This document shows positions 45,029 to 54,162 of a stretch of 64,000 nt of DNA, piece after piece. The DNA lies in contig JAGNHB010000009.1 in assembly GCA_018001935.1 (NCBI GenBank), positions 62,001 to 126,000 of the forward strand. Direction: 5' to 3'. The stretch comes from Acidobacteriota bacterium (lineage in GTDB: Bacteria; Acidobacteriota; JAAYUB01). The position numbers were made by a program, and so were the translations under genes. A model generated the notes under the pieces. It had not been told where the DNA came from. It made no database searches and was given only the letters and a program-made list of their open reading frames with translations. Numbering within the stretch: position 1 is the first letter of the stretch; each line of letters opens with the position of its first letter.

Positions 45029-46050
45029 TCCGCCTCCCGGGCCGGTTTCCCGGCCAGGAGCAGGGTGGAACGGTCGTTGAGGGGGAAGGGGTCCCCGACC
45101 GTTTCCAGGCCGGCCTCAACCAGCCATCGCCTGACGTCCGACGCGGGGTAGGTGTCACCCCCCTCGGTGTTCACCAGCATGTTGACGGCGAACAGGAGAT
45201 TGAACATGGGCCCGGTCCGGCCCTCGTCCACGAAGAAGTCCACCACGGCCAGCAGGCCCCCGGGGACAAGCGCGCCGGCGGCCTTCCGGAGGATCGCCCG
45301 GTTGTCGTCCTGCGAATAGCTGTGGATGATGTTGGCCACCAGCGCGCAGTCGAAGCCGCTCCCCACGTCGTCGGCGAGGAAGTCCCCCTCCACGTAGCGC
45401 ACCCGCCCCGCGAGGCCGGCTTCACGGACGTTCTCCCGCCCGATGGCGGCCACGTCGGGATGATCGAAGACCACGGCCTCCAGTTGCGGGTGTTTCCGGC
45501 AAAGCTCGAGGCTGTGCCAGCCCGGACCCCCGCCGAGGTCCAGCAGGCGCCGCCGCCCGGAAAGGTCGAACGCCGAGAGGAGCGCCGGCGCCAGCAGGAC
45601 GGCGAGGTTCTTCATGCCCTGGATGAAGTGCCGGGTCTGCTCCCCCGGCGGGAACGGCCGGGGGATGTCCGCCCGGGGGACCGCGGCGCCCGTCCGGAGG
45701 ACGGTCGACAGCGTGCTCCAGGAACTCCAGAGGCTGTCCTGGTGGCGAAAGATGTCGCCGAGGTAGCGCGGCCGGCCGGGGACGAGGAACGCGTCCGCCA
45801 GGGCGGTGTTGGCATAGGCCGGGCCGGTCTTCGCGAGGAAACCGAGGCCAACCAAAACGTCCAGGACCATCCGGAGCGGCCGGGGGTGGGTGCCGGTGCG
45901 GGCGGCGAGGTCGTCCAGGGTCAGGGCGCCCGGGGCGAGGGCCTCGAACACGCCGGCGGACACGGCGGAGAGGAGGACCCGGGACTTTTGAAACGCCGCC
46001 ACGGTCTCGTAAACGAAGGGAAGCGGGTCGGTCGGGCTCGGGGGGGTCAT
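45025..46050 (-). CDS. SAM-dependent O-methyltransferase with dimerisation domain
   Basis: 341 residues. An N-terminal winged-helix dimerisation domain (about 1-95, VLLSAVSAGVFEALAPGALT) precedes a class I SAM methyltransferase domain with LLDLGGGPGWHSLEL (motif I), VVFDHPDV, VRYVEGDFLADDVG and LKKAAGALVPGGLLAVVDFF-like motif (LRKAAGALVPGGLLAVVDFF). This is the plant-type or hydroxyneurosporene-type O-methyltransferase architecture, acting on small hydroxylated molecules; the substrate is unknown. ATG 46050 follows AAAGGA. It lies between rlmB and the HD-domain gene. Confidence 0.82.
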   Translation of the reverse strand: MTPPSPTDPLPFVYETVAAFQKSRVLLSAVSAGVFEALAPGALTLDDLAARTGTHPRPLRMVLDVLVGLGFLAKTGPAYANTALADAFLVPGRPRYLGDIFRHQDSLWSSWSTLSTVLRTGAAVPRADIPRPFPPGEQTRHFIQGMKNLAVLLAPALLSAFDLSGRRRLLDLGGGPGWHSLELCRKHPQLEAVVFDHPDVAAIGRENVREAGLAGRVRYVEGDFLADDVGSGFDCALVANIIHSYSQDDNRAILRKAAGALVPGGLLAVVDFFVDEGRTGPMFNLLFAVNMLVNTEGGDTYPASDVRRWLVEAGLETVGDPFPLNDRSTLLLAGKPAREAE

Positions 46051-46100
46051 GTCGATCTGTCCTTTCGGGTCGGGTGACGGCCGCTGGGGGGCGCGGGGGG

Positions 46101-46826
46101 TCAGCGCCCGCGGGAGCGCTGGCGGAGGACCTCGTAGAGAAGGATCCCGGCGCTCACGGAAACGTTGAGGGAGGAGACGGAGCCCCGCATGGGCAGCTTC
46201 ACGAGAAAGTCGCACTTCTCCCGGACGAGGCGGTGGAGGCCCTCCCCTTCCCGCCCGAACACCAGGGCCGTGGGGCCGGTGAAATCCGCCTCGTGCCAGG
46301 CGAGGGAGGCCTCCGCGTCGGTCCCCGTCACCCAGACGCCTCGCTCCTTCAGGCGTTCCATGACCTGGACCAGGTTGGGGACGCGGGCCACGGGGACGTG
46401 CTGGGCGGCCCCGGCGGACGCCTTCCAGGCGGCGTCCGAGAGGGGGGCGCTCCGCCGCTTGGGCACAAACACGCCGCTCGCCCCCGCCCCGTCGGCACTG
46501 CGGAGGATGGCCCCCAGGTTCTGGGGGTCCTCGATGCCGTCCAGGAGCAGGAAGAGGGCGTCGCCGCCGACGCGGTCCAGGAGGTCCTCCGCGTCGGCCA
46601 GCGGGGCGGGCGCGGCGAAGGCGGCCACCCCCTGGTGGGGTTTCCCCTCGCACAGGGCGTCCAGGCGCTCCGGGCGCTCGAACCGGACGTCGACGCCCAC
46701 CGCGCGGGCCAGCCCCACCAGTTCGGCCAGGCGTCGGTTGTCCGACTCCTGCCGGACGACCAGGCGCTCGACGGTGCCCGACCGGAGCGCTTCCCGCACG
46801 GGATGGATGCCGTAGATGAGGGGCAT
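46101..46826 (-). CDS. rlmB: 23S rRNA (guanosine-2251-2'-O)-methyltransferase RlmB-like (SpoU/TrmH family)
   Basis: 241 residues. An L30e-like N-terminal substrate-binding domain (MPLIYGIHPVREALRSGTVE) is followed by the SPOUT knot domain with LLDGIEDPQNLGAILRSADG, ALVFGREGEGLHRLVREKCD and LPMRGSVSSLNVSVSAGILLYE. These enzymes methylate ribose in the peptidyl-transferase region of 23S rRNA or in tRNA. I chose ATG 46826, eight bases after AAAGGA; the frame opens nine codons earlier without a site. Confidence 0.92.
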   Translation of the reverse strand: MPLIYGIHPVREALRSGTVERLVVRQESDNRRLAELVGLARAVGVDVRFERPERLDALCEGKPHQGVAAFAAPAPLADAEDLLDRVGGDALFLLLDGIEDPQNLGAILRSADGAGASGVFVPKRRSAPLSDAAWKASAGAAQHVPVARVPNLVQVMERLKERGVWVTGTDAEASLAWHEADFTGPTALVFGREGEGLHRLVREKCDFLVKLPMRGSVSSLNVSVSAGILLYEVLRQRSRGR

Positions 46827-46865
46827 GGGTGTGTTCCTTTCCGGGCGTTGCACCGCCCGCGGGGA

Positions 46866-47969
46866 TCAGGGCCGGTCCGGGACGTCCGGCGGCGCGGTCG
46901 CGGTTTCTCCCCCCGGAAGGCCGGCCGGGGCTTCTTCCACCGCCGGGCCGGTCGGTTCGTCCCCCCGCGCCTCGGGGGTGAGGGGGGACGGCGGCCCGGG
47001 CTGCGCCGGGGGAGGCCCGGCCGGCGCGGCGGGTCCCGGCGGGGCGGCGGCAACCGGGGGTAATAACACCGGGAGAAGACGCTCGCGCAGCCGGGGGTCG
47101 AGCCCGGCAAGCAGGAAAACGGGCCAGGCGCGCACGATGACGTGCAGCGGCAGCAGCACGGCCTCCCCCACCACCGGCAGGACCGCCAGGCAGCAGGTTA
47201 GGCAGAAGGCCAGGGTCGTGAGGAGAAAGGTCGCTACGGAGAAGAGGAGGCGGAGGGGCGCGTAGACCAGGAAAACGATGGGGCGCCGGGCGAACAGCCC
47301 GAAGAACCCCGCCCAGGCCCGGAGAACACCCTCCCGACGGGCCCACATCAGGGGGACCACGAAATCCTCGAGGTAGATGGACAGGAACCCGGCCACCAGT
47401 CCGACCCCCGCCAGCCCCAGCAGGAGGGTCGTGGACTGCCCGGTGAGCTTCTGCAGCAGCGTTCGCTCGAAAAGCACCAGGAAGAAGGCGACCGCGGTCA
47501 CCAGGAAGAACAAGAAGCCCAAGGTTCCGGTGAAGAGCTTCCAACCGAAGAGGGAGTTCCCCTGCCGGGCGTTCTCGCCCCAGGCGGCGGCGAGGGGCTT
47601 GTCGGGGAAGAAGAGGCCGTCCAGGTACATGAAGCGGCCCCGGCAGGCCACGAAGACCCACACGATGCGGAGGAACACGAAGGCCGCGACGATCAGGGCC
47701 ACGGCGATCGCGATCAGGCTGAGGTGGCCGAACAGGAACGCGAGGTAGGGCCCGGCGTCCGGCCGTTCGGCCGGCGGACGTCCGGGAAGGTCCAGCATCG
47801 CGCTGTTGTAGGTGAAGATGCCCAGTTCCAGTGTGCTTCCCAAAAACGCCAGGAACGCCAGGCGGATCCACCCGGGGAAGCTCAGGGGGCGAAAGAGCCG
47901 CTTCCGCGAGAACCGGAAGGCCTCGCCGAACGCGGCGAACACCGAAACCCTGACTGGCAAGCCGTCCAT
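46866..47969 (-). CDS. polytopic membrane protein with Pro-rich tail
   Basis: 367 residues from ATG 47969. It has about six membrane segments, e.g. WIRLAFLAFLGSTLELGIFT, LIAIAVALIVAAFVFLRIVW, LFTGTLGFLFFLVTAVAFFL and LLFSVATFLLTTLAFCLTCC, and a 75-residue Pro/Ala/Gly-rich C-terminal tail. It resembles the uncharacterised DUF7544-type proteins with a conserved RGRFMYLDG region. First gene of the rlmB operon on this strand. Function unknown. Confidence 0.7.
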   Translation of the reverse strand: MDGLPVRVSVFAAFGEAFRFSRKRLFRPLSFPGWIRLAFLAFLGSTLELGIFTYNSAMLDLPGRPPAERPDAGPYLAFLFGHLSLIAIAVALIVAAFVFLRIVWVFVACRGRFMYLDGLFFPDKPLAAAWGENARQGNSLFGWKLFTGTLGFLFFLVTAVAFFLVLFERTLLQKLTGQSTTLLLGLAGVGLVAGFLSIYLEDFVVPLMWARREGVLRAWAGFFGLFARRPIVFLVYAPLRLLFSVATFLLTTLAFCLTCCLAVLPVVGEAVLLPLHVIVRAWPVFLLAGLDPRLRERLLPVLLPPVAAAPPGPAAPAGPPPAQPGPPSPLTPEARGDEPTGPAVEEAPAGLPGGETATAPPDVPDRP

Positions 47970-48113
47970 CCCGATCCCCCCGGCACAAGTAAAGGGCATT
48001 GTACACCAGGGGGTCTCCCCGGGGGGAGCGATTTTTCCGGTCGCCCGGCGCAGTTGCCCGCTTCGGCGGGCACGGTCGGGCACGGGCGCCGGTCGGGGGT
48101 CGCCGGCGCTTCG

Positions 48114-48323
48114 TCAGTCCGTCGCCAGCATCACGCTGGAGGCCTTGATGACGGCCCAGGCCTTCGTGCCCTCCGCCAGCCCCAGTTTTTCGGCGGACTC
48201 CCGGGAGATGATGGACACCACGTGCACGCCGTTCCCGATGTCGAGGACCACCTCGGTGTTGACCGCCCCGTGGGTGACCTTGACCACGGTGCCGCTCAGG
48301 ACGTTGCGGGCGCTGATCTTCAT
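48114..48323 (-). CDS. molybdenum-pterin-binding protein (Mop/TOBE domain)
   Basis: A 69-residue single TOBE domain: MKISARNVLSGTVVKVTHGA, VNTEVVLDIGNGVHVVSIIS, RESAEKLGLAEGTKAWAVIK, ASSVML. Mop proteins assemble into hexamers that bind molybdate or tungstate and act as stores. Length and motif match the family exactly. ATG 48323 follows AGGAGG. No molybdate transporter gene is visible in the window. Confidence 0.92.
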   Translation of the reverse strand: MKISARNVLSGTVVKVTHGAVNTEVVLDIGNGVHVVSIISRESAEKLGLAEGTKAWAVIKASSVMLATD

Positions 48324-48387
48324 GACGGCCTCCTGTTCGTTCCGCGTTTCCTGTTTCCCATTATAACAACGAAATTCGTAAAATTTG

Positions 48388-48557
48388 ATGGGCCCGCAAA
48401 AAGTCTTTTTTGCCCGCGAATCACGCGAATGAACGCGAATCAGAAATCAAGAACTGATGCGGTCGCAATAAGTACCATCACCCTCCGGGTGATGGCTCTA
48501 ACAAAGGCCTTACAGACATTTTCCAGCTCGTTTTCCGACTTTCTGCGAGTTCATCAA
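48388..48557 (-). repeat. TIR element, full reverse copy, with a neighbouring half copy
   Basis: 48457-48557 is the complete ~100-bp element in reverse: GATGCGGTCGCAATAAGTACC, the palindrome CCATCACCC-TCC-GGGTGATGG, AAAGGCCTTACAGACATTTTCC and the left end (CTTTCTGCGAGTTCATC). Just before it, GATGGGCCCGCAAAAAGTC (48386-48404) is a lone end, joined to a CGCGAATCACGCGAATGAAC repeat. The 353-base gap between the Mop gene and the DUF1848 gene has no other content. Confidence 0.7.
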
Positions 48558-48676
48558 GAACTGACAGGCACCGGTCAAGCGGTGAATCACCCGCCATTTT
48601 TTTCGTGGGGTTCGCGGGGTTCGCGCTTAAGATAATCCCGGTCCGTCACGGATCGGGCCGAGAGGTGCAGGGAGCC

Positions 48677-49696
48677 ATGGCGGGTTTTCGCGGGTGGGAA
48701 CGCGTGACGGTGAACGGGCCGGACGGGGCCGGGCGGGAGGCCGCGGCCCCCGTGATCGTCTCCGCCAGCCGCGCCACAGACATCCCGGCGTGCCTTCCGG
48801 CGTGGTTCCGGGAGCGGTGGCGGGCGGGCTTCGTGGAGCGGGTGAACCCCTTCAGCGGCAAGCCGGCCCTTGTGAGCTTCGCCCGGACCCGCGTCCTCGT
48901 CTTCTGGACGAAGAACCCGGCGCCTTTCTTTCCCGTCCTCGACGAACTGGACGCGTCGGGGGTCCACTACTACTTCCAGTTCACGCTCAACGATTACGCG
49001 GCGGAGGGGCTCGAACCGGGCCTGCCGTCCCCGGGGGAGCGGGTGGAGACCTTCCGGCGCCTGGCGGGCAGGCTCGGGCCCGACCGGGTGGTCTGGCGCT
49101 TCGACCCGCTGATCCTGGCACACGGGCTCACCGTCGGGAGCCTCGCCCGCAAGGTCGACGGCCTGGCTGCCCGGCTGTCCGGTTCCACGCGAAAACTGGT
49201 GATCAGCTTCGCGGACGTGACGAACTACCCGGCGGTCCGCGCCCGGGTGGGTGACCCGGGCATCGGCTGGCGGGAGTTCACCGGGGCGGAGCGGGAGGAC
49301 CTGGCCGGGGCCCTGGCGGCGACGGCCCGCCGGGAGGGTTTGGAAATCGGCGCCTGTGCCGAACCCTTCCCCCTCGACCGCTTCGGGGTCCCCCCCAACC
49401 GGTGCATCGACGACGTCCTGCTGGCGCGGCTGTTCCCCGGCGACGAGGCGCTCATGCGCTTTCTGGGGCGGCCCGTCGGCGGGGGCGACCCGGCTCCGGA
49501 CCCCCGGCTCAAGGACCGGGGCCAGCGCAAGGCCTGCGGCTGCATCGTCAGCCGGGACATCGGGTCCTACGGCACCTGCCGCCTCGGCTGCGTCTACTGT
49601 TACGCCCGGAGGTCGTCCGGGCCCCTCTCCCCCGAACCGATGGAAGGAACCTTTTCGGCAGAGACGGGTCTAACACAGGGGCCCTGCCGGTCGTGA
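48677..49696 (+). CDS. DUF1848 family Fe-S protein
   Basis: 339 residues from ATG 48677. The family pattern is clear: VIVSASRATDIPACLPAWFR, VFWTKNPAPFFPVLDEL, YYFQFTLNDY, VVWRFDPLILAHG and SFADVTNYPAVR, with a C-terminal Cys cluster: CGCIVSRDIGSYGTC followed by RLGCVYCYA. The Cys spacing suggests a 4Fe-4S cluster; the TIM-barrel-like body recalls spore photoproduct lyase or radical-SAM relatives, though the cluster is at the C-terminus. The function of the family is unknown. The gene is flanked on both sides by CGCGAATCACGCGAA-type repeats. Confidence 0.8.
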   Translation: MAGFRGWERVTVNGPDGAGREAAAPVIVSASRATDIPACLPAWFRERWRAGFVERVNPFSGKPALVSFARTRVLVFWTKNPAPFFPVLDELDASGVHYYFQFTLNDYAAEGLEPGLPSPGERVETFRRLAGRLGPDRVVWRFDPLILAHGLTVGSLARKVDGLAARLSGSTRKLVISFADVTNYPAVRARVGDPGIGWREFTGAEREDLAGALAATARREGLEIGACAEPFPLDRFGVPPNRCIDDVLLARLFPGDEALMRFLGRPVGGGDPAPDPRLKDRGQRKACGCIVSRDIGSYGTCRLGCVYCYARRSSGPLSPEPMEGTFSAETGLTQGPCRS

Positions 49697-49781
49697 GCCG
49701 GCGGCGGTGTCGTTCCCGATTCGCGTGATTCGCGCCTTCCGCGGGTCAGAAGACACTTGTTTCGATGCCGGAGGTTCAGCC

Positions 49782-50318
49782 ATGTCAACGAATGAGAGCA
49801 CCTGTCCAGGGCAACCGTGGTGTTTCGGAATCGCTCTCGTTGCGGCCCTGGCGGTTGCGATTCCCTGTGCTCTCCCTTTGACGGCGGCAGAGCTGGAAGC
49901 AGGATGGCCCTGCTCGGCGGGGCTGGATTTCCCCCCGGGTTCGAAGAGCGATACCGTGCACATCTCAGGCAAAGACCTTTGCGAGCGTGCGGTGAAGCAC
50001 GTCCCGCCCGTTTTCCCGGAATTCGCCCGCCATGCCAGGCTGCAAGGGATGGTCATCGTCCTGATCGTCGTGGATGCACTGGGGAAGGTCCGGTGTGCCA
50101 AGGCGGTGTCCGGCCATGCCCTGCTGAAGCCGGGTGCGGTCAAGGCGGCCCTGCAGTGGGAGTTCCGTCCCCTGGTGAGAGCGGGGAAAACCTATGCCTT
50201 CCGGGGTTGCCTCCTGTTCCGGGCGGAACTTCTCGGGCAGGGTTGGACGGACGAGGAGCGGGAGAATGCCTGCCTGCGCGACCTCCGGTTCCGGTTCGCC
50301 GACCGGGCTGCCCAATGA
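49782..50318 (+). CDS. exported TonB C-terminal domain protein
   Basis: 178 residues from ATG 49782, seven bases after GGAGG. An N-terminal hydrophobic signal or anchor (FGIALVAALAVAIPCALPLT) precedes a TonB C-terminal fold: VPPVFPEFARHARLQGMVIV, LIVVDALGKVRCAKAVSGHA, LLKPGAVKAALQWEFRPLV. It lacks the Pro-rich spanning region of true TonB. Several Cys in the exported part (including CSAG, LCERA, RCAKA) could form disulfides. Similar stand-alone domains are common in Acidobacteria; the partner is unknown. Confidence 0.75.
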   Translation: MSTNESTCPGQPWCFGIALVAALAVAIPCALPLTAAELEAGWPCSAGLDFPPGSKSDTVHISGKDLCERAVKHVPPVFPEFARHARLQGMVIVLIVVDALGKVRCAKAVSGHALLKPGAVKAALQWEFRPLVRAGKTYAFRGCLLFRAELLGQGWTDEERENACLRDLRFRFADRAAQ

Positions 50319-50418
50319 CCGGCGCACCCGGCGATTGAACGGCGCGTGACGCAAAGCCCTTTTCGTTCGCCGGTGCCGGCGGTATAATGGTCCCAGCGAT
50401 TCCGTCCGGGAGGGTGCC

Positions 50419-51519
50419 ATGGCCAGACGATCGGCGATATTGTCGTTCTTCCTCCTGTTCATGCTGCTCGGGTGCGCCAAGTCGGACCGTTCGGCGCCGG
50501 CCCCCGAATCGACCGCCCGGGCTGCCAAAACGGCGGACGAGCCGGGGGCGATGCCGGCCCCGCCGGCCGAGGCGCCGTCCAGCCCGCCCGCGGACAAGAC
50601 CGAAGCGCAGGCGGTCGCCCCGGGGAGCGGCGGGAGCGTCCTGGACCCCGAGGCGGTGAAGAAGGCCCAGTCCGTCGCGCTCAAGCTCATCAAGACCGGG
50701 AACCTTCGGATGCGGGTGGACAAATATGCCGAGGCCCGGGCCGCCCTCGGCCGCATCGTGGCCGAGCACCAGGGGTACATTTCCCAGGAACGGGAGGAGA
50801 CCACGGACACCACCGTCACGGGCGACCTGGCGATCCGTGTCGACTCCGCCCGGTTCGACGCCCTCGTGGAGGCCCTGGTCAAGCTTGGCGCGTACGTCCA
50901 TGCCAAGAACGTGAACGTGAAGGACGTGACCGAGGAGTACGTGGACGTGGCCGCCCGGCTCAAGGCCAAGCGGGAGGTGGAGGCCCAGTACCTCCAGATC
51001 CTCAAGCAGGCGAAGAACGTCCGGGAGACCCTGGACGTGGAGCAGTACCTCCGCCAGATCCAGGAGGAGATCGAGGCCGCCGAGGGCCGGCTGCGCTACC
51101 TCGACAACCAAATCTCCCTCAGCACCCTCCAGGTGTCGATGTACGAGAACCTGCCCGGCGGCCCGAAGCGGGACCCCCAGGAACGGGGGTTCTTCGGGAA
51201 GCTCTGGGACGCCTTCGGCGACGGGTGGGACTCCATCAAGCGGACCTTCATCGGGGAGGTCCGGAACTGGCCGGGTTGGGTGATCTTCCTTGTCCTCGTC
51301 TGGGTGGGGGTGAAAGTGTTCAAACGGATGCGGAAGGCGGGGCACTTCAAGCGCCGGGAAGCGCCGGCCTGGATTCCGCCGACCTATTCGCAATATCCCG
51401 CACCCACCGGGCCGTTCCCCACCGGGCCAATGCCGCCGCCGTCCGGCCCGGCGGCACCCGCCGCCCCCGGGGGGAGCGCATCGGCGTCCGTCCCGGAGGA
51501 GAAACCGCAGGGAACCTAG
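50419..51519 (+). CDS. DUF4349 lipoprotein with coiled coil
   Basis: 366 residues. The signal sequence ends in a lipobox, LFMLLGC (Cys18), so it is a lipoprotein. A Pro/Ala-rich linker (about 20-75) leads to the DUF4349 body: LIKTGNLRMRVDKYAEARAA, GYISQEREETTDTTVTGDLA, VKDVTEEYVDVAARLKAKRE; a coiled coil spans about 170-215. A membrane helix (NWPGWVIFLVLVWVGVKVFK, about 290-310) and a Pro-rich tail follow. Family members are uncharacterised membrane proteins. It is monocistronic; next to the TonB-C gene and convergent with the V4R kinase gene. Confidence 0.82.
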   Translation: MARRSAILSFFLLFMLLGCAKSDRSAPAPESTARAAKTADEPGAMPAPPAEAPSSPPADKTEAQAVAPGSGGSVLDPEAVKKAQSVALKLIKTGNLRMRVDKYAEARAALGRIVAEHQGYISQEREETTDTTVTGDLAIRVDSARFDALVEALVKLGAYVHAKNVNVKDVTEEYVDVAARLKAKREVEAQYLQILKQAKNVRETLDVEQYLRQIQEEIEAAEGRLRYLDNQISLSTLQVSMYENLPGGPKRDPQERGFFGKLWDAFGDGWDSIKRTFIGEVRNWPGWVIFLVLVWVGVKVFKRMRKAGHFKRREAPAWIPPTYSQYPAPTGPFPTGPMPPPSGPAAPAAPGGSASASVPEEKPQGT

Positions 51520-51549
51520 ATCAAACCGGCCGTCCCGTCACTGCATCCG

Positions 51550-53994
51550 TCACGAATTTTCCTTTGGCTCGGCGCGGTCCGAGGGGACGGTGAAGAAAAA
51601 ACAACTGCCCTTCCCCGGTCCCTCGCTCGTCACCCCGATCCTGCCCCCGTGGATCTCCACGATCTGGCGGCAGATGTAGAGGCCCAAACCGGTCCCCCTG
51701 ATGATGCTGTCAAGGGTTTCCCCGACCTGCCGGAACTTCTCGAAGACTTCCCCCTGCTTGTCTGCGGGGATTCCCACCCCGGTGTCCCGCACCGTGACGA
51801 GAACACCCTGCGATGCGGCCGCCCCCGGCCCCTCCTCACCCCAACGGGCACAGCCTTTGCAACGGCGTGCGCCGATGAAGATGGTCCCGCCTCTCTCGGT
51901 GAACTTCACGCTGTTGGAGACCAGGTTGATGAGGACCTGGATCAGGCCGTCCTCGTCCCCCATTACCGCCGGAAGGCCGGCCTCGACCTCTGCGGCGACC
52001 TCCAGCCCGTTCTGCTTGAAGAGGGGCCGGGTGACCATCAGCGCCTGGTCGATGATATCGGGGACGGAAACGGGGAGCCGTTTCCATTCCTTCTTGCCCG
52101 CCTCGATCTTCGAGAGATCCAGAAGGTCCGAGATGAGCTTGGTCATTCGCCGGCTCTCGAACATGATGATTTCGGCGTTCTCCCGGATCTGCTTCGCGGC
52201 GGTGCGGGCTTTCTCGTTTTCCGCCGGGAGGTTGGGAAGGATCACCTTTTCCACTTTCCGATGGACGATGTTGGCGAATCCGACAATGGACGTGAGGGGG
52301 GTCCGCAGTTCGTGGGACATGCAGGAGAGGAACTCGCTCTTGGCCCGGTTGGCCGCGTCAGCCGTTTCCTTCTCGGCCTTCAACTCATCGATTCGCTTCT
52401 TCTCGGTGACGTCCTCGATGATCCCCTCGTAGTGGCTCACCTTTCCGTCCTCCCCGCGGATGACGTGGGTGTTCTCCGACACGTGGATGATGCTTCCGTC
52501 CTTCCGGTAGGCCTTGTACTCGAAATTCTTGATGAAACCGTTCCCTTCAAGGAGACGGAGGTACTCCCTCCGTTTTTCGGGATCGACATACAGGGTGAAC
52601 AGGCGGTTCGAAAGAGAGGCGATCATCTCGCCCGGCGAGTCATAGCCGAAAATGCGGGCCATGGCGGGGTTCGCCGTAAGGAGACGCCCTTCCCACGTGG
52701 TCTGGAAGATGCCATCCGTCGCGTTCTCGAAAATGGTCCGATAGAGTTTTTCCGATTTCGTCAGCGCCTGCTCGGACTGTTTCCGCTCCGTGATGTCGTT
52801 CCCGACCCCGATGACTTCACGGATAACACCCGACGCGTCGTACCGGTTGATGGAGTTCCACGAGACGACGCGCCGGCTCCCGCCCTTGGCGATGAGCGTC
52901 ATCTCGTATTCCCGGACATCCCCTTGCTCAAAGTCGCGGAACAACTGCTCGACCTGGCGGTGTTCCTCTCCGGGGTAGAGGGCTTCCCACCAGTTCCGGC
53001 CGATCAATTCGGCGGAGGAATAGCCGGTGATCCTTTCCCCGGCGGGATTGATGAAGGTCGTGGTGCCGTCGGGCGCGATCCCGCAGATGATGACGGGCAT
53101 GTCCTGGATGATGGCGGCGGAGAAGTCGCGCTCGAGTCGGAGTTCCTCCTCCACGTGTTTACGTTCCTCGACCTGGTGCTGCAACTCCAGCTTCTGCCGC
53201 TCCTCTTTGTCCTTCAGACGGCTGAAGATGCCGGGGATCTCGTGACACCGGACCCTGCCGGCCCCCGGGTAGAGCTTTTCGCTCTGCTCCAGGATGGCTT
53301 GCTCAAGACTTTCGGGCGGCGCCATGATGAAACGGCACCGGTCATCCCCCCGGGCCCGGCACAGGACCTCGGTGGCCACCAGCGTGGTACCGAAGCTCTC
53401 CTCACACCAACCGGAGGAGTAACCGGCGTTCATCACACAGACAGGGGAAGGCGAGCGCTTTCCCGCCGAAATCCAGGCGTGGGCCTCGAACGAGTAGGGG
53501 TGGTCGTAGATCAGCAGGAACTTCTCGCCCGGACACGGATTGCTTTCCGGAAGAATATCCACGAAGGCCCAGCCGGCGTAGGCGAAGTGAACGGGCCCTG
53601 CCGACAGTTTCTCGAGGGGGTCCTCAAGGTGAAGCCGCTTGTGGAAGTTCTTCGCGTCCGCCGCACCGATGGCATGTGACAGGTCGAAAAGGAGGTTGCG
53701 GGCCAGCGATAGCGCCTCCGCCTCGCCCCGGTCCGCGTAAAGCTTCTTGAGGCTCTCGAAAAACTCCACCGACATGGAGGCAGCCCGGACCAGGATGTAA
53801 CGCTGGCCGAAGACCTCGATGGTCCCGTGCGTCGCATCCTCCCGCTTGTCTTGAAAATACCTGCCGACGTTCTCCTGGGCTTTGCGGAAGATCGCCTCGA
53901 ATTGGGGAGGCACCCGGACCGTTCGCAGTCGCTGTTTGAGAACGTCCTCCATCACCGGCAACCCTTCCGGGACAGCCCTTGATTTCCTCGCCAT
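51550..53994 (-). CDS. sensor histidine kinase: XylR-N/V4R, two PAS, HisKA, HATPase
   Basis: 814 residues. N-terminal XylR_N-like segment with VEFFESLKKLYADRGEAEAL and GWAFVDILPESNPCPGEKFL, then a V4R domain (about 170-225: NAGYSSGWCEESFGTTLVAT, EVLCRARGDDRCRFIM, with the small-molecule/metal-binding Cys and Asp). PAS 1 (about 300-420), PAS 2 plus PAC (about 425-545), a HisKA dimerisation helix with SHELRTPLTS (phosphorylated His, about 558), and HATPase with NLVSNSVKFTERGG, DTGVGIPADK and GTGLGLYICRQI. No membrane segment, so it senses a cytoplasmic ligand, plausibly an aromatic compound as XylR/V4R proteins do. No response regulator is adjacent, so it is an orphan kinase here. ATG 53994 chosen over 54072 because of AGGGGG. 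Confidence 0.9.
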   Translation of the reverse strand: MARKSRAVPEGLPVMEDVLKQRLRTVRVPPQFEAIFRKAQENVGRYFQDKREDATHGTIEVFGQRYILVRAASMSVEFFESLKKLYADRGEAEALSLARNLLFDLSHAIGAADAKNFHKRLHLEDPLEKLSAGPVHFAYAGWAFVDILPESNPCPGEKFLLIYDHPYSFEAHAWISAGKRSPSPVCVMNAGYSSGWCEESFGTTLVATEVLCRARGDDRCRFIMAPPESLEQAILEQSEKLYPGAGRVRCHEIPGIFSRLKDKEERQKLELQHQVEERKHVEEELRLERDFSAAIIQDMPVIICGIAPDGTTTFINPAGERITGYSSAELIGRNWWEALYPGEEHRQVEQLFRDFEQGDVREYEMTLIAKGGSRRVVSWNSINRYDASGVIREVIGVGNDITERKQSEQALTKSEKLYRTIFENATDGIFQTTWEGRLLTANPAMARIFGYDSPGEMIASLSNRLFTLYVDPEKRREYLRLLEGNGFIKNFEYKAYRKDGSIIHVSENTHVIRGEDGKVSHYEGIIEDVTEKKRIDELKAEKETADAANRAKSEFLSCMSHELRTPLTSIVGFANIVHRKVEKVILPNLPAENEKARTAAKQIRENAEIIMFESRRMTKLISDLLDLSKIEAGKKEWKRLPVSVPDIIDQALMVTRPLFKQNGLEVAAEVEAGLPAVMGDEDGLIQVLINLVSNSVKFTERGGTIFIGARRCKGCARWGEEGPGAAASQGVLVTVRDTGVGIPADKQGEVFEKFRQVGETLDSIIRGTGLGLYICRQIVEIHGGRIGVTSEGPGKGSCFFFTVPSDRAEPKENS

Positions 53995-54162
53995 AGACCC
54001 CCTGACAGACCCGCTATTCGTTATCAATCCTAGCACAGAACAGTAACAGGTACTATGACAATTTATGTTCAAAATTGATTGCTTCAGACCGGAAAAGTCG
54101 GTCGCCCACCATTACAAGAAAATTGTAACGAGTGGGGCGCGGGGGCCCATTGGACACATCTT

